A stretch of DNA of 64,000 nt, from assembly GCA_034766995.1 (NCBI GenBank), contig CM068318.1, positions 5,461,001 to 5,525,000 of the forward strand, written 5' to 3'. The translations under genes were made by a program, and so were the position numbers. The notes below the pieces were generated by a model that was not told the origin of the DNA, did not search any database, and was given only the letters and a program-made list of their open reading frames with translations. Position 1 is the stretch's first letter. Every line of letters starts with the position of its first letter. Of the stretch, positions 49,235 to 61,180 are shown piece after piece. This DNA is from Acanthacorydalis orientalis. Its lineage: Eukaryota > Arthropoda > Insecta > Megaloptera > Corydalidae.

Positions 49235-49960
49235 TTCGGTTGGTGTAAAAATAATTGCCGTTTTTATCATTTTAAGTTTGGCGCCGATTTTTCTAGCTAT
49301 AGCTAACTTTTGTTCTAGTCATGTGATTCATCACTGAAAACAATGAAATTAGCACTACTGATTTCATCTTATGTCTTTTGTTTTAATTTTTTAGTATTGT
49401 TGGATATAACCTCTTAAATTAGTCATGGAAAAAGCAAATTCGCGTGATTTTGTTGTATGAGTTTAAACTGGAACATAAAGCAACAAAAACTGCTCGAAAT
49501 ATCAAATTTGTTTTTGGCGAAGTGTCAGTTAATAGAAGAGTCAATTAACTGTCACTAATTCAAATATATTTCACTGGACAGGTGAAACGTACGCATATAG
49601 GGCTTTGAATTATTTTTATTTCATTTAATTCTAGAGTTTGGAATGATAAACCGAATTCAGTTATATAGAACTCAGTTTGAGACATGTTATAAGAGTTTAA
49701 AAAACGTAGCTAGCACTATAACAAATAATATCTGTATTTTTGCACTGAAGATACTTTAAATAAGAAAAAGTGTTAATATAGACTTAAGAAATTTCAAACA
49801 GGACATTTTAATGATAAAGTCGAGGTTCATTCTGAACGTTTATCTCAGTTTCCGAATAACAGTGTCGTTGCAGTCTTGAATACTGATCCGAGAACAACCG
49901 CCAGGAACATTTCACAGAAAGTACGAGTCAATTTTTTTAAGACCGTCATATAGCAATTGA
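49235..49960 (+). mobile_element. Mariner relic, 5' half
   Basis: The left end TTCGGTTGGTGTAAAAATAA resembles the ends of the elements at 2954 and 18839. The plus strand gives MEKANSRDFVV (49425), then after a shift HKATKTARNI, and near 49860-49940 VLNTDPRTTARNISQKVRVN, all N-terminal mariner transposase segments. The stretch between (about 49590-49790) has no transposase similarity and may be an insertion. The catalytic half and right end are missing. Confidence 0.8.
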
Positions 49961-50674
49961 GATGAGTGACAAATAATGTAAATAGATTCTTCATCAAACT
50001 ATTATCAAAAAAAAAACTTTTATTAAATGTCAATATATGTTTCTTTCATTAATCGTTGTCAGCAAGAGAAAAACACAAAATAGATAAATGTACTCTCTTT
50101 CTTATAATTGTTTCTGTACGGTTTAATTCGGTTCCAAAATTTTCTCTTAAGCTTCTGTTTCGTCGTCAATATTATTTTTTTAATGGATATTCATGTCGGT
50201 TCGGTGAAAGAAAGTGTGTAAATGATATTTTATTATGTTTTTGTGTGTATGTGTGTATGTATGCTATTTCAGTGGTTGACATTTTTGCGTACTATTAACG
50301 ACGATGTAAGAACATCACCAGCGGGGTTTGTTATCCTAGTGGACACTATTGTTTGTTCGTCGGAGTGATACGATAGCATCGCCATCATCTCATCTAGCGT
50401 TCCCGGCGTCCGCTTCTGATTACAAGCGTAATTAAGTGTAAATACATTATCAAAAGGAGCAGCGATGTGTTGCGATGTTACCATATACTGCGTACACCTC
50501 CACTTCCACCGCTGACACACAACTACACGATTCGTTGCGAACGGGAGTAAGGCGCCTACAAACAGGACTCTGTTGTACAAAGGCGTTAACTATGTCAGTA
50601 ACGGTAAAGATAAAATTCTACTACCTATGTGTCTATAGATATGTCAGTCTTTGAAGCAACAATTCTGCACACTG

Positions 50675-50713
<39 letters not shown>

Positions 50714-50715
50714 AT

Positions 50716-50784
<69 letters not shown>

Positions 50785-52018
50785 GTAAAATTGAATGGGT
50801 TTTAAATTTTAATAGGACTTTCAACATTAAAGTTTCACATTATAGTTTAAAGGCGGATGTAGCGAGTCGGATGAACCAAAAGAGATGTGTATATGTATCT
50901 GCAAACGATTCCATTCTATTGTACAATCAATTAATGTAACTGGCATGTTGTCCTGTATACATACTTTTGAAAGTAGTTCTTTCTTGAATTTTTTTTCTTC
51001 GGCTCGTGAAATGTAAAGACATTAACTGATACGTAAGAAGAAAGCTGATGCTGTGTCTTCGAACGTACTCATGTTCTTAATTATAATATTTTCGTGTCCT
51101 GTCACTTCTAGAAGATTCATATAGAATGTAATCAATACGCCTGTGATGCTCGTGTATCGATGCTTTGAAAGCATACAGAACTGAAATTCAATTCTGTTGA
51201 AATATAATGAAATATAAAGAAATTTAATACTGGAGATAGATTTTCCAAAGATCATTTTCGTTTATTTCTATGTATTTTCTTCATCTAATAAGTTTTTCTA
51301 TACCAATGTAAAACTATTCATCTTTAAAAATAAATTATTAAGTTTCTTTATCTACTCAGATTCTTCTCTGCTTGAAAATATCATTCAGTTTTACGAATAA
51401 AAAATAATCTTAAGAGGTCATTACAGTAGTAAATGTTATTGTATAAGAAACTGGTTTCTTGATTGATTTTTCATAATGCCTAGAGATGTAATCGATGCAG
51501 AATGTCAGAATAATCCACTGAATTTACAGTATTCTTCCTTTTCTTTAAAGATTATTATTTTATGATTTTTTCCTAATTTTAGAAAATGACAATTATTACT
51601 TTTTGTTGGTTTTGTGTTCTTTTCAGGATTTTTAAGAAATGGGCCATGTTTTTCATGCCATTCCATGCAATATATTTTGGAAGCAAGATTGAGTATAGAG
51701 CTCTGGTTTTGTTTCTTGTCATAAGCGAATGGATTGTATATTTTTTGTCAGTAATACAAAGGTTTAAGAGAACACTCATACCATTTCATCTTAAGTAAGC
51801 TTAAAATTATGAACACCTATCTTGCATTGACCTTTGAAATTCCTGGATGTTTATTAATGTCAAATAAATATATCTGTTGATTTTGAAGGTTGATTTTTTC
51901 GTATAATCTATCCCAGATTTTAATCAACGATAACTCGTTTAACTTATTTCAAATTAAATCGATGTTTTTTTTTAAATGCTACTAGTTAGACATCTTTAAC
52001 GTGGCTTGAGCTCAATGT
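49961..52018. other. AT-rich segment with one unassigned GC-richer ORF region
   Basis: A 103-codon minus-strand frame (50269-50580) lies in GC-richer sequence (segment TPGTLDEMMAMLSYHSDEQT) but has no recognised domain. A long TA/TG array follows at 50675-50781. The rest is AT-rich and unassigned. Confidence 0.35.
50675..50781. repeat. (TA)n(TG)n(TA)n microsatellite
   Basis: Two TA blocks around TG units, just over 100 bases in all. Confidence 0.95.
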
Positions 52019-52245
52019 ATGAGGGCAGTGCTAAATATTCTCGCCCTAGATAGGAAGGAATGTATAAAAAAAACAAGATTTTATTATTTTTCTATATAAT
52101 CTACTTTAACGCCAATAAATTTTTGCATCACTGAATTAGCAATTCTATACCCTTATAAAAATAATTTTCCGTTTTTGTGTTAAAGTGGTCACTTACTGCA
52201 GTTTTCAGTTCATTGTCATTAAAATTGGAATAAACATTGAAAAGC
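52019..52245 (-). mobile_element. Mariner-like relic, 3'-terminal fragment
   Basis: The low end TGAGGGCAGTGCTAAATATT is a typical terminal sequence. The minus strand reads NDNELKTAVSDHFNTKTENY and FYKGIELLIQ, then ...LALK, the C-terminus of a mariner-like transposase. Only the last 230 bases remain. Confidence 0.75.
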
Positions 52246-52247
52246 TA

Positions 52248-52327
52248 TTAGGTCGGTAGGAAAATAATTGCGGTAATGGATATGAATTTGAAGATCATAG
52301 ACAGCACTTATTTTCCTACCGACCTAA
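52248..52327. mobile_element. 80-bp mini-mariner (extreme deletion derivative)
   Basis: The ends TTAGGTCGGTAGGAAAATAA (left) and, read backwards, TTAGGTCGGTAGGAAAATAA (right) are a perfect 20-bp inverted repeat. TA flanks both sides. The core TATGAATTTGAAGATCATAG is the same subterminal sequence as in the 550-bp derivatives, so it is the same family reduced almost to its ends. Confidence 0.92.
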
Positions 52328-52623
52328 TAATAATTACTAATTGTAAATCGGGAGGAAAATCGTTTTCCTGTTTATATTTTTATTAGAAGAACAATTATTT
52401 CGATTATATGTCATTTTCGGCATAAAAAATATAAATATAGAGACATAAACACTTGTTCATTACAATTGGTGAGTTAGAAATATTTGTAAGCTGGTGACAC
52501 TTGATTATACATTTGTATATCTCTATTTCAGATGATTTGAAAACTAATTATATTTTTAAGCTGACTGGGAATGAAAGTATGTGGATATTTTTCATAAAGA
52601 TGAAGATTTGGATTTGATTATCG

Positions 52624-52624
<1 letters not shown>

Positions 52625-52664
<40 letters not shown>
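52625..52664. repeat. (TA)n microsatellite
   Basis: About 20 TA units. Confidence 0.95.
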
Positions 52665-52668
<4 letters not shown>

Positions 52669-52679
52669 TTTCTGTTCCG

Positions 52680-53290
52680 TTTGCCCCGTCGTCAATGTTA
52701 ATTTTCGCTGTTTATAATTTCGCCAGACAGTGACCGAAAAGGAGACACACGTCGCACTGTGACCGACGGAGAATGCGTGCGTTTCGAAAAAAGTTTCCAA
52801 AAAGGCGTAAATAACGCGAGCATCTAGGTTAATTAGCCACGGCGGCAGAAAATGTAATTCCAGCGTGCTGTGTGCAGAAATTACTTTTATCTGATCCGCG
52901 GCGGCGGAAGCTGTTTGCAGAATAAATCCTTTTTGAGGGCGCGATGCGAATTAACCGAGCGGGGCTAACTCAATTCAGACATGCTAAACGTGTTTGCCAT
53001 CGCGCTCAATTTAACGCGACGGTTTGTTTTTCATGTTACTTACCGAGCCGTTCGGCGGCGGTGCGTGTATGATTATTTGTCATTTCGTGCGGTGACACTT
53101 TTGTGAAATATATTCGTCTATTTTCCCGTCATGGAATTTCGTTTCAGATAAAAGAATATTACACGCGCTGTAAAGATACACTGTGTGTTGGTGTGTTTTT
53201 TATTTTTCAGTCTGAAAATTTCGTACGCACTAAAAACGCGAACATTATCTGCATGCCGGAATTTTTAAGCTAATGTCGGCTTTGTTGTAA
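52680..53290. promoter_or_regulatory. CpG-rich block, candidate conserved non-coding element
   Basis: The composition is sharply different from the surroundings (CGCGGCGGCGGAAGCTG near 52898, GTTCGGCGGCGGTGCG near 53050) with homeodomain-type cores (GGTTAATTAGCC at 52828). No open frame spans it. This profile resembles conserved enhancer blocks near developmental genes in insects. Conservation itself cannot be seen here. Confidence 0.35.
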
Positions 53291-53348
53291 ATTCACTTAT
53301 TATCAACACAATGCTCGCTAAACACACACAACTGTCTATTCAACCATC

Positions 53349-53350
53349 TG

Positions 53351-53395
<45 letters not shown>

Positions 53396-53414
53396 GTACA
53401 TATTTATATATATA

Positions 53415-53453
<39 letters not shown>

Positions 53454-53505
53454 ATATATATATATATATATCTATCTATCTATCTATATATATATATATA
53501 TATAT
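53349..53505. repeat. (CT)n(TA)n(TCTA)n compound microsatellite
   Basis: CT units, interrupted TA units and TCTA units over about 157 bases. Confidence 0.95.
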
Positions 53506-53744
53506 TGAGTCACCTATAAGCAATGCAGAATTTTCATATAGGTGAAAATGTATGATACAATACTTTGCAACTATTACATTAAAGTATCATATGCATTTGC
53601 TACTCAATTGTATGTAATGTTTTTTTTAGTTTTATCATAGAAGATTAATAATGATCACACAAATTTACAAAAAAAAAAAATATTAGTTATCATGAAAGTG
53701 TCAAATGGTATATTTTACATTGGGTGTTTCTTAAGGGATGAACA

Positions 53745-53960
53745 TATAGTACGGACTATTTCTGTAAACGTGAACTCCACCATACTCAACAAAGTACAAC
53801 AAATAGTGCGATATGCCGATAAACTAAACATCATGGGAATATATATATATATATAGCCATTAAAGAAGGCCTTGAATCCCTTGAGACCGCTGCATCAGAT
53901 ATTGGTATTTGAATAAAAAAAAAACTATGGAGACGAAGGAGAAGATTAGGTCATAACGTC
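53745..53960 (+). mobile_element. Reverse transcriptase fragment of a non-LTR element, catalytic box mutated
   Basis: The plus strand reads NSTILNKVQQIVRYADKLNI then MG, and after a small TA insertion AIKEGLESLETAASDIGI. This is the region around the reverse transcriptase active site, where YADD is expected. Here the second Asp is Lys. The fragment is short and disrupted, so it is dead. It may come from the same family as the 3' fragment at 42240-42695. Confidence 0.8.
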
Positions 53961-54053
53961 ATCATCGATTACAAAAATGTTTAATGGTCTTGTTTCTGAA
54001 TTAATCTCTAGTTTATATGCCTAAATAATATGTATATATACATTCATAAATAT

Positions 54054-54287
54054 TTATATATATATATATATACATACATTCATGTGTGTGTGAATGTATG
54101 TGTGTAGTGTAGTACTAAACATCAGAACACTATACACTATAAATTTACGGACAATGGTGACCATACACAACGAGACATAACCGGAAGGAAAAGAGCCACT
54201 GTGACCCGGAAGTGGACACGACTGTATACCATGTACCGTCGCCAATCCCTCCGGCGTCGCGTCGACGACCTTCAAATCACGATTCAT
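54054..54287 (-). CDS. Possible small exon, unidentified
   Basis: On the minus strand, ATG at 54287 opens a frame reading MNRDLKVVDATPEGLATVHG and onward. The first 150 bases are GC-richer and use codons unlike the surroundings (GTCGTCGACGCGACGCCGGA). The last third runs into a CA/TA repeat, so a real exon would have to end earlier, for example at CATG|GTATAC (54231-54230) or TCC|GTAAAT. No domain is recognised. Confidence 0.2.
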   Translation of the reverse strand: MNRDLKVVDATPEGLATVHGIQSCPLPGHSGSFPSGYVSLCMVTIVRKFIVYSVLMFSTTLHTYIHTHMNVCIYIYI

Positions 54288-54299
54288 TATTATGCATTT

Positions 54300-54934
54300 T
54301 TGTTATTTTACACGTTTTTGTATAACGTGGATGAATATTGAATCACAGAAACTATACAATTATTTTCGGACGCTTTGAATTGAAAAAAATGATATTTTCT
54401 TTGTTTTTCTCAACAGTTACCTAACAAAAATCAACACTGAATACGATCAATTCCCATTTTATACCATCATACAATCGTATAAAATAAGAATCTTGTTTCC
54501 ATCTGTATCAAGAGATATGGTTGTTTTACAAGACATGAAACATTGTATCAGATATTGACAAGTGTAAATATGTTTTACATGAATGTCAAGAATTTAAACA
54601 GTAAAGTCTATTTCCGATTTTCATACATATACACACAGTATGTGTGTATTTAAAATAAATAATATTCGTAGTTTCTTTTCAAACCGAACTGTTTTAAAAA
54701 CATGATCATCTTCAAGTAATTCTTTTTTTTATTATGTAGTATTCGAAGTACGTTCTATATGCAGTAAGATTGTAGTTTTTCTTCAGGACTATCAAAACGA
54801 ATATCTTTCTCTCTCAATTTCAGTTTAAGAAAAAAAATTATTATAATCTACTGCCAAACCTCTTCAGTTTTTAATGACACTTGTACTCTCAGTATCAAAT
54901 CTTTATGAATGATGATTATAAAATAAGTAATTAT
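54300..54934. other. AT-rich DNA, nothing recognised
   Basis: No coding frame, RNA gene or repeat was identified. Confidence 0.5.
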
Positions 54935-55450
54935 TAAGTGTACAAATCAGTTCGGTGCATTTTTTTTTAATGAAAATGAATGTTTACCGAAAAATGGAAA
55001 ACTTTTCAATGTTCCAAGTACCCCTCATTATTTTGTATACTTTTGCCTCATCTTTAGGGTAACTGACGAAACCCTTGTCGAAGAAAAGATAGTGTCTTTG
55101 AATCTATGAGAGTCATAATGCATTTTTGGATTTCTTCCACTGTTTTAACATTCTTTGCATATTTCATGTCATAACATTTTCAACCAAAACTGAACAAATC
55201 ATCCTCGTGGCTTCGGCGGCATTTTTTTTCAACTGGAATATAAAAATTATACAATGCCTAATATGCTGCTTTTCAGATGACATTTTGTTCACTACAAGTT
55301 TGTGAGGTTATTCCAACTGCTTGGGCAAGATATACAGTGTTTTTAAATTTTAAGTCTGGCATTTCGAAATCCTAAAATGGCAAGAAAATCATTTGAGTTA
55401 AAATAGAGTTATGAGTGATTCAATGTAAAGGCACTGATTTAATTTTTACA
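54935..55450 (-). mobile_element. Mariner-like relic, C-terminal part
   Basis: The low end AGTGTACAAATCAGTTCGGTGC looks like a mariner terminus. The minus strand gives NVKTVEEIQKCIMTLIDSKT then SFLRQGFRQLPKR and IQNNEGYLE, the transposase C-terminus in family order. The N-terminal and catalytic parts are not recognisable. Confidence 0.8.
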
Positions 55451-56300
55451 GCTAATAAATCAGGTCGAACATTTTTAGAAAAAAAGAAAAAACTATAAAT
55501 ATATATATATATAATTTATGAATGGATGTTAATTATTTATGATTCATATTGTTAAATACGTTGACATCATGGTTAGTAACTGAAAATTGTTTCAATGTTT
55601 GAATTATGAACACACGAATAGAAAGTTTGATTCGAACTTACCGTGTTGTGTTACAAAATATTTCGGGATTCAATTTAACTTATCGACGTGACGTGTGCAT
55701 CGTTCAACCCTCGGTTGTCTATTGAAATCCTATTACTCCTGGTGATGATTATTTTACCTCTGGCCATTTCAAATTAGTTATGATTTTATAATAACGTCCG
55801 TACAAAATTAGTAAATAAATATTAATAGAAAATTTAATGTCGGGCGTATTTCATCGAGTCTTTTTTCGATAGGGTTTTGTCGAGTTTAGTCACGTGGACG
55901 CTTTCATAAGTTTCTGTTTCTTGAAAATGTTATCGGTTTCTTTGTTTCTAAGATGTTTAGTAGATTTTATGTATTATATAACTATTATATATATGCATAT
56001 AATTGCATTTAGTTGTATTTAGATTTTTATATTTGAAGTGAAGCTTTTCTATACATGATTATGTAATAAATATTTTTAAGATATTAAGGTATGTTCCATT
56101 TTAGAATTCTTTTAAATTTTTTAGTATAGTTGGAACATTGTACACCGATAGTGTGTGGGGTTGAGAGTGATCTGAAAAGATTATACATCGACATTGAATG
56201 AAAATTAAGTGAGTTGATTTTAATTGATGTTTAGATAGAAACGTGTGTCATTTTGTTAGATGACCGAACATCATTTTTGATCTTTTATCTAATTATAATA
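55451..56300. other. AT-rich DNA, nothing recognised
   Basis: Apart from a short TA run at 55499-55513, no feature was identified. Confidence 0.5.
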
Positions 56301-56590
56301 GTACAGGGAATGGCAAACAAAAACCCTCCAGAATTTCACTCAATCATTGATTCTGTGCTGGTGAAGTGACACGGGATGTAATGAGGTATTTCGATAGCAT
56401 GTAACTTACTGTTTTCAGTTGTCGTCATGGCTTGGACGGGTGTGCACTGTACGTTTGTCATTGAATCATTTATCTGAAACAACGAACCTGTGATCGTCGC
56501 GCAGAAAGTTTTTCGAGTTCACTTCGAGTTTGGTCGAAATACTGCTGTTTCGAACCGAAAAACCACATTGCTATGGGTTACAAATTTCAT
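56301..56590 (+). mobile_element. Tc1/mariner relic, 5' end
   Basis: A terminus-like GTACAGGGAATGGCAAACAA is followed at 56426 by MAWTGVHCTFVIESFI, then after a stop NNEPVIVAQKVFRVHFEFGR and NRKTTLLWV. This is the N-terminal region of another transposase lineage in which the protein starts with a MEW-type motif. The rest of the element is gone. Confidence 0.8.
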
Positions 56591-58250
56591 GGTCACAGGT
56601 TCGGTGTTAATCTGTGTATATCATATTCAAATCAATGGAAAATAATCTGCATTCCATGCACTTTTAGATTATGTAATAAAATTTTTAATAGAATTTACCA
56701 TACGTTCCATAGAAGCATGGACTTTATAGTAGAGGTTAGTGTGTTTACATGTGCAACTATTTTATACATTCCATACTTTTTTGAACACCGCACACCTACC
56801 AATAAAATGGATGTGTGTACGGTATGACCGTTTTGTTAGAACATCAATAACACGTATGTGTGGGTCCTTTATGAAGTTCAGATTAAAACAAAAATATGCA
56901 ATAAGAATCGAATAGCAATTTAAATTGAAAAGATCATACCGTCAGATAAGTGTGAACGTGGCTGTGCGAATGGATGGACGTTTTTTTTTAATTGAAACGA
57001 CGATGTAACTTATTCAATAGTGGAAGTTAGATATTTTTCTGATATGACAATATTTCTTTTTAATATAAACGTTCAGTGTCGTATGAAGAGATGAACAGAG
57101 ACAGAACGATAATACAGCGGTTGGTTTTATTTGCGTTTTCCATTGTTTTGGCGCTAGCGTCGTTTGATGAATGTGCAACGCTACGATTCTAACGCCTCTG
57201 CTCTGGATCGACGACGGTGTTCGCAGTGCGACCACGGTCGGTGGATAAAGGATTCTTGAGAAGAATTATACAACGAAAACACACACACACATAATACATA
57301 TATAAATATATATATATATGTACACACATACATGCAAAAGTATACATGTATACGGGTAGAAAAAGCGACGAAAGTTTGGTACTTTTCTTATAATAAAAAG
57401 ACGCATAACTCAATAAATATTCAATTTAGAATATTTTATACATTCTGCTAAAGGACGCCGAAGACTTCGTTTCAGAAGATTGAGAAATTTGAGTACTTTT
57501 TTTTATTTTAAATTTTATTAAAGTTTTCAAGTTCGGTTATGTTTCAAATGATTTGATTTGATAGAGCGTAGCTAAAGTCTTGAGCTGTTTAATTTAATTT
57601 TTTGTATTAGAATTCATGCGACGTGGAGTAACTGTATTTTTTTTTGGTAAAAAAAACGAATTTCTGTGTACTGTTACGCTTGATAGATCTGTAATGTGTT
57701 ATCATATAAGGGGAAACTTGCTTTATAACTTGTATAAAAGTATTTTTTTATCGATTATACATATGAATGACTCGTATGGTTGAGGTAGATTTCTCTAAAT
57801 ATTAATTTCTGTTTTCAAGTATTTTTGAAAAGTTTATTGAGGGCTTAGTAACGTGAAATACATATAAATAGTTATCACGGAATTTTCAAGGGAGCTCGAC
57901 TGTTTCTTTAATGCAAAACCCGAAAAGTTTTATCGTCTCTGCACTGAAAATTTAAAATTAAGATAGGAAGAAATTGTAAATAACAACATAAAATGTATTT
58001 TGGATCAAAATTTAAATTTCATTTTTTTCCAATGTTTTATTTTTTTAAAAAAATAACATTACTTATGAGTGACCCAATGTATGTGTTAGATTTTTAAAAA
58101 AATCAAAAAATAAATGCATTAATTTACTATTATTGAGTGAATAAATTTAAAAACGATTCTTTGTTCGAGTTGTATTTCATTTCGATAATTTTCAAAACTA
58201 GTATAAATCAAGATATCCACAACAAAAACGACTGACTGTATAATCTAAGA
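56591..58250. other. AT-rich DNA with a small GC-richer patch, no gene seen
   Basis: 57130-57250 is GC-richer (ACGACGGTGTTCGCAGTGCG) without a supported frame. The 84-codon frame at 56573-56827 has no recognised similarity. Confidence 0.4.
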
Positions 58251-58259
58251 AAGTGTGCA

Positions 58260-58530
58260 TTTCGACTGATTAAATCCTCGGCGTCTTTCGCGATGACGAG
58301 AAGCAACGGCTGTCTGTACGAAACAGCAATAAATGCGTCAGAGTGCGTGTGTCCACGCGGACGTACGTTTCGAGTTTAATAATTGTCTTGAGCTGTGCCT
58401 CGACTCGACGGCTACGCTCGGGATCCGGAAACCTTCATTGAAATATTGTCAACACGAACAAAGCAATCGGTAGCTACTTCGTGTCCCGGCATTGCGAAAT
58501 GACCGGACGAGCGGTGCCAGAGTCGACGCA
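58260..58530. promoter_or_regulatory. CpG-rich block, candidate conserved non-coding element
   Basis: Dense CG content (CCACGCGGACGTACG near 58353, CTCGACTCGACGGCTACG near 58400) in an AT-rich region, with no open frame across it. Confidence 0.3.
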
Positions 58531-59370
58531 TATTTATATTGTTTGTGTATGGAAGCACGTACTGCATGTAGTTTCCAGCTCTTTTTTTTATTATACACGT
58601 TCACATCCGGTGGCTAATATGCAAAGTGAAATTTTTATCTGAATATAGCGTGTAGTAAATTTCACTTGAAATTGCTTTGTTAAATTTGTAATATTAGCTC
58701 AGTTGCAGATACATTTTTTCGTGTGCACATATTTTTAGTACTCGTGTATTGTTTATGGCGCAAACACATTTTATATTACGATCGTGCGGCGTCGTCCTTC
58801 ACACCAGTTCGGTTCGATGTTTTTTATAACAGTTCGGCGTCGAGACCACACACAATCGTGGATTGTGGTATAAAACCATATGGACGCTGTAGTGTCCAGT
58901 TCGTTCAAAATGCAAGATGACAGAACTCGGTGAACATGTTGAATGAAAAATATTTCATTGTCTTTATTTTTCTGCAATTTACCTCGTCGTGTCTTTAACA
59001 TTGATTCTGTCAAAAAATTAAAAGCGAAGAATAAACAGTATCTTATATTTCACAATAGATTTCTGACATTGTGGCTTAATTCACTTTCACATATAAATTA
59101 TTTTTATATATTAGGAGGTTGCATTGAAATTTGCTGTTCATGTGTAGATGGCTCTAGGTACGTATGCTGGGAGCAGAATTTATTTTAATACTCGCATATC
59201 TTTGAAACTCCTCGTACAGAAAATCTTTAAAAATCTCTCGAAAATCTGTTTCAAATAATATCGAGAATGTCGTCTACAATGTTTGATTCAGATGATGTTT
59301 TTATTATTGCTAGTCCGATTAAATTCATACACACATCGACCTCGTAAAAGATAATTACTGACTGGAGATT
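58531..59370. other. AT-rich segment, no gene seen
   Basis: Short frames on both strands at 58723-59013 overlap a GC-richer patch (58780-58880) but match nothing known. Confidence 0.4.
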
Positions 59371-59379
59371 TTCCGGCGC

Positions 59380-59800
59380 TGTTAAGAAAAAAGGTGATTA
59401 GAGCGAAATGAATTAAACGCGTATTTATTAAGACGTAACAATAAGCCATTTTAAATGGGGCAACAATTCACTTTGCTCATTGGATCAACGAGCGTTAAAC
59501 GTATCTACGGTTTCTAATGAATTCAAGTCCGGATCTTCATTTTCATTGCGCACTTTTTATTACTGTCTGGATGCTAAGATTTTTACGATCGGACCATTTA
59601 AATGATTTACAGCATCGGAATAGCTGGTACGTGTTAACTACGAGACGATGACTTTTAAATTGAATAGAAAGACCGGACGTATATATCACCTGCAGCGGTG
59701 TTGTTTTTAAAACGGAATCCCGAGCGCCACGTTGTTGCGCGTCGTTACATTTTCTGTTGCTTTATTTGTTCGACAGATATCGGAACAAATTGTTCGACGT
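59380..59800. promoter_or_regulatory. Candidate conserved non-coding element
   Basis: A 420-base block of balanced composition contains homeodomain-like and paired-like motifs (TCTAATGAATTC, CATTTAAATG). Its CG-rich end (GAGCGCCACGTTGTTGCGCG near 59722) holds the E-box CACGTT/CACCTG. There is no open frame. Confidence 0.3.
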
Positions 59801-60429
59801 GATTTTTGAGTATGCTGATCAGTTGTAACAAACACAGAATCAATATGAGTCAAGTTCTTATTGGGACTGAAACATATTATACTTATTTGTATGAATTTAA
59901 AAGATTTTTGGTTATAATAATTTTTTTTAAATATCTCACCGAAATATTTTTCAATGAATTATAATTTATTCACAAAATTACCTTTTATAAATATGGAAAC
60001 ATGCCGTAACAGTTTGAGTATTCAATAAGAAATACCGTCTGTAAGTAGTAGAAATAAATGTCTGGAAATTCAAAGTATGATTTTTTTCAATGTTTCTAAA
60101 TAAATGCTGATATTTTTTTCTTTTATCACAGATTTGATCATCAAAGGAGATCACAGTTATACAGATAATCAACTTTTTTCTTAGGTAAGTGCTTTGATGA
60201 TTATTTTTATACAATTTATGATGAAAAATTTATCTATTTATATACAAATATTCTGTTAGAATTAATCGTACACGATTATATTTTAAATTATGTTCATTAT
60301 TATTAAGTTTTATCATCAATCTCTTCTATATACACAAATATTTTTATTTAAACAAAGGTGTGTAATTAATTATTACAAATAAAAATATTCTTTATTTTTT
60401 TCTGATAAATTTCGTTACTATTATACGAG

Positions 60430-61180
60430 ACGAATTTTAATGGAATGGCTGTTTTGAATGGTACGTCTAAGTTTCTTCATTGTATCAGAATCGGTATTAA
60501 TCGTTATATACATTCAAGAGGAAATGGAATGGAGGAAAGGAAATCAACAAGGAAAAGTCCTTTTTTATCGCAGAAAACGGTGGCCGTGATTTTTCTAACC
60601 GAAGGTGTTTGCTGAAACTTCTGTGCTTCCAGAGACGACGAATGACGGCGTTGCATTGGCTAATACTTTGATTTGACGTTTGTGTATGAAATATAGGTCT
60701 CATTTTCAGTCACAATATGGCAAATAAATGTTGTCTCCTTCATTTTACTGGAATTACAAAAATCGATTAGCTGAATCCGTATGTTTCTGCTTGTGTGCAT
60801 CGGTTAAAATTTTGGGTATCCATATGGCGCACATTTTTTTGTGGCTGAACATTTCTGTCATTAATCAGTGTCAGCGAAACTTTCGGAAATTCAGTAGAAA
60901 ATTGTGAAATGACAATTTTTTCGAATTTCACTTTCAACCAAATTGTCTGTCATCACTCTAGATCGACCACTACGCACTTTGTCATGAATATTCGTTCGCC
61001 CTTATTTTTAAAAAAAGACACCATTGCCTAACCTTACTGTGACTCATAACCTTTGGCCTGTAAACCTCAAAAAGTTACCTGCGAATTTCAGCACCACTAT
61101 TGTTTTTTTGACTAACAAAAACCTGATCACAGCAGGAACCTCACAGCTGGTGGAATTATTTATTATTATACTCAATATAA
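60430..61180 (-). mobile_element. Mariner-like pseudogene, N-terminal and central part
   Basis: Minus-strand motifs appear in the order of a transposase: SGAEIRR, YRPKVMSHSKVRQW, HDKVRSGRSRVMTDNLVES, FTIF, a KKCAPYGYPKF block, QRRHSSSLEAQKFQQTPSVR, KITATVFCDKKGLFLVDFL with the first catalytic Asp, and MKKLRRTIQN. The part with the second and third acidic residues is missing. Several frameshifts and stops are present. The two longest open frames here (60497-60703, 61024-61218) are a piece of this relic and an antisense shadow. Confidence 0.88.
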
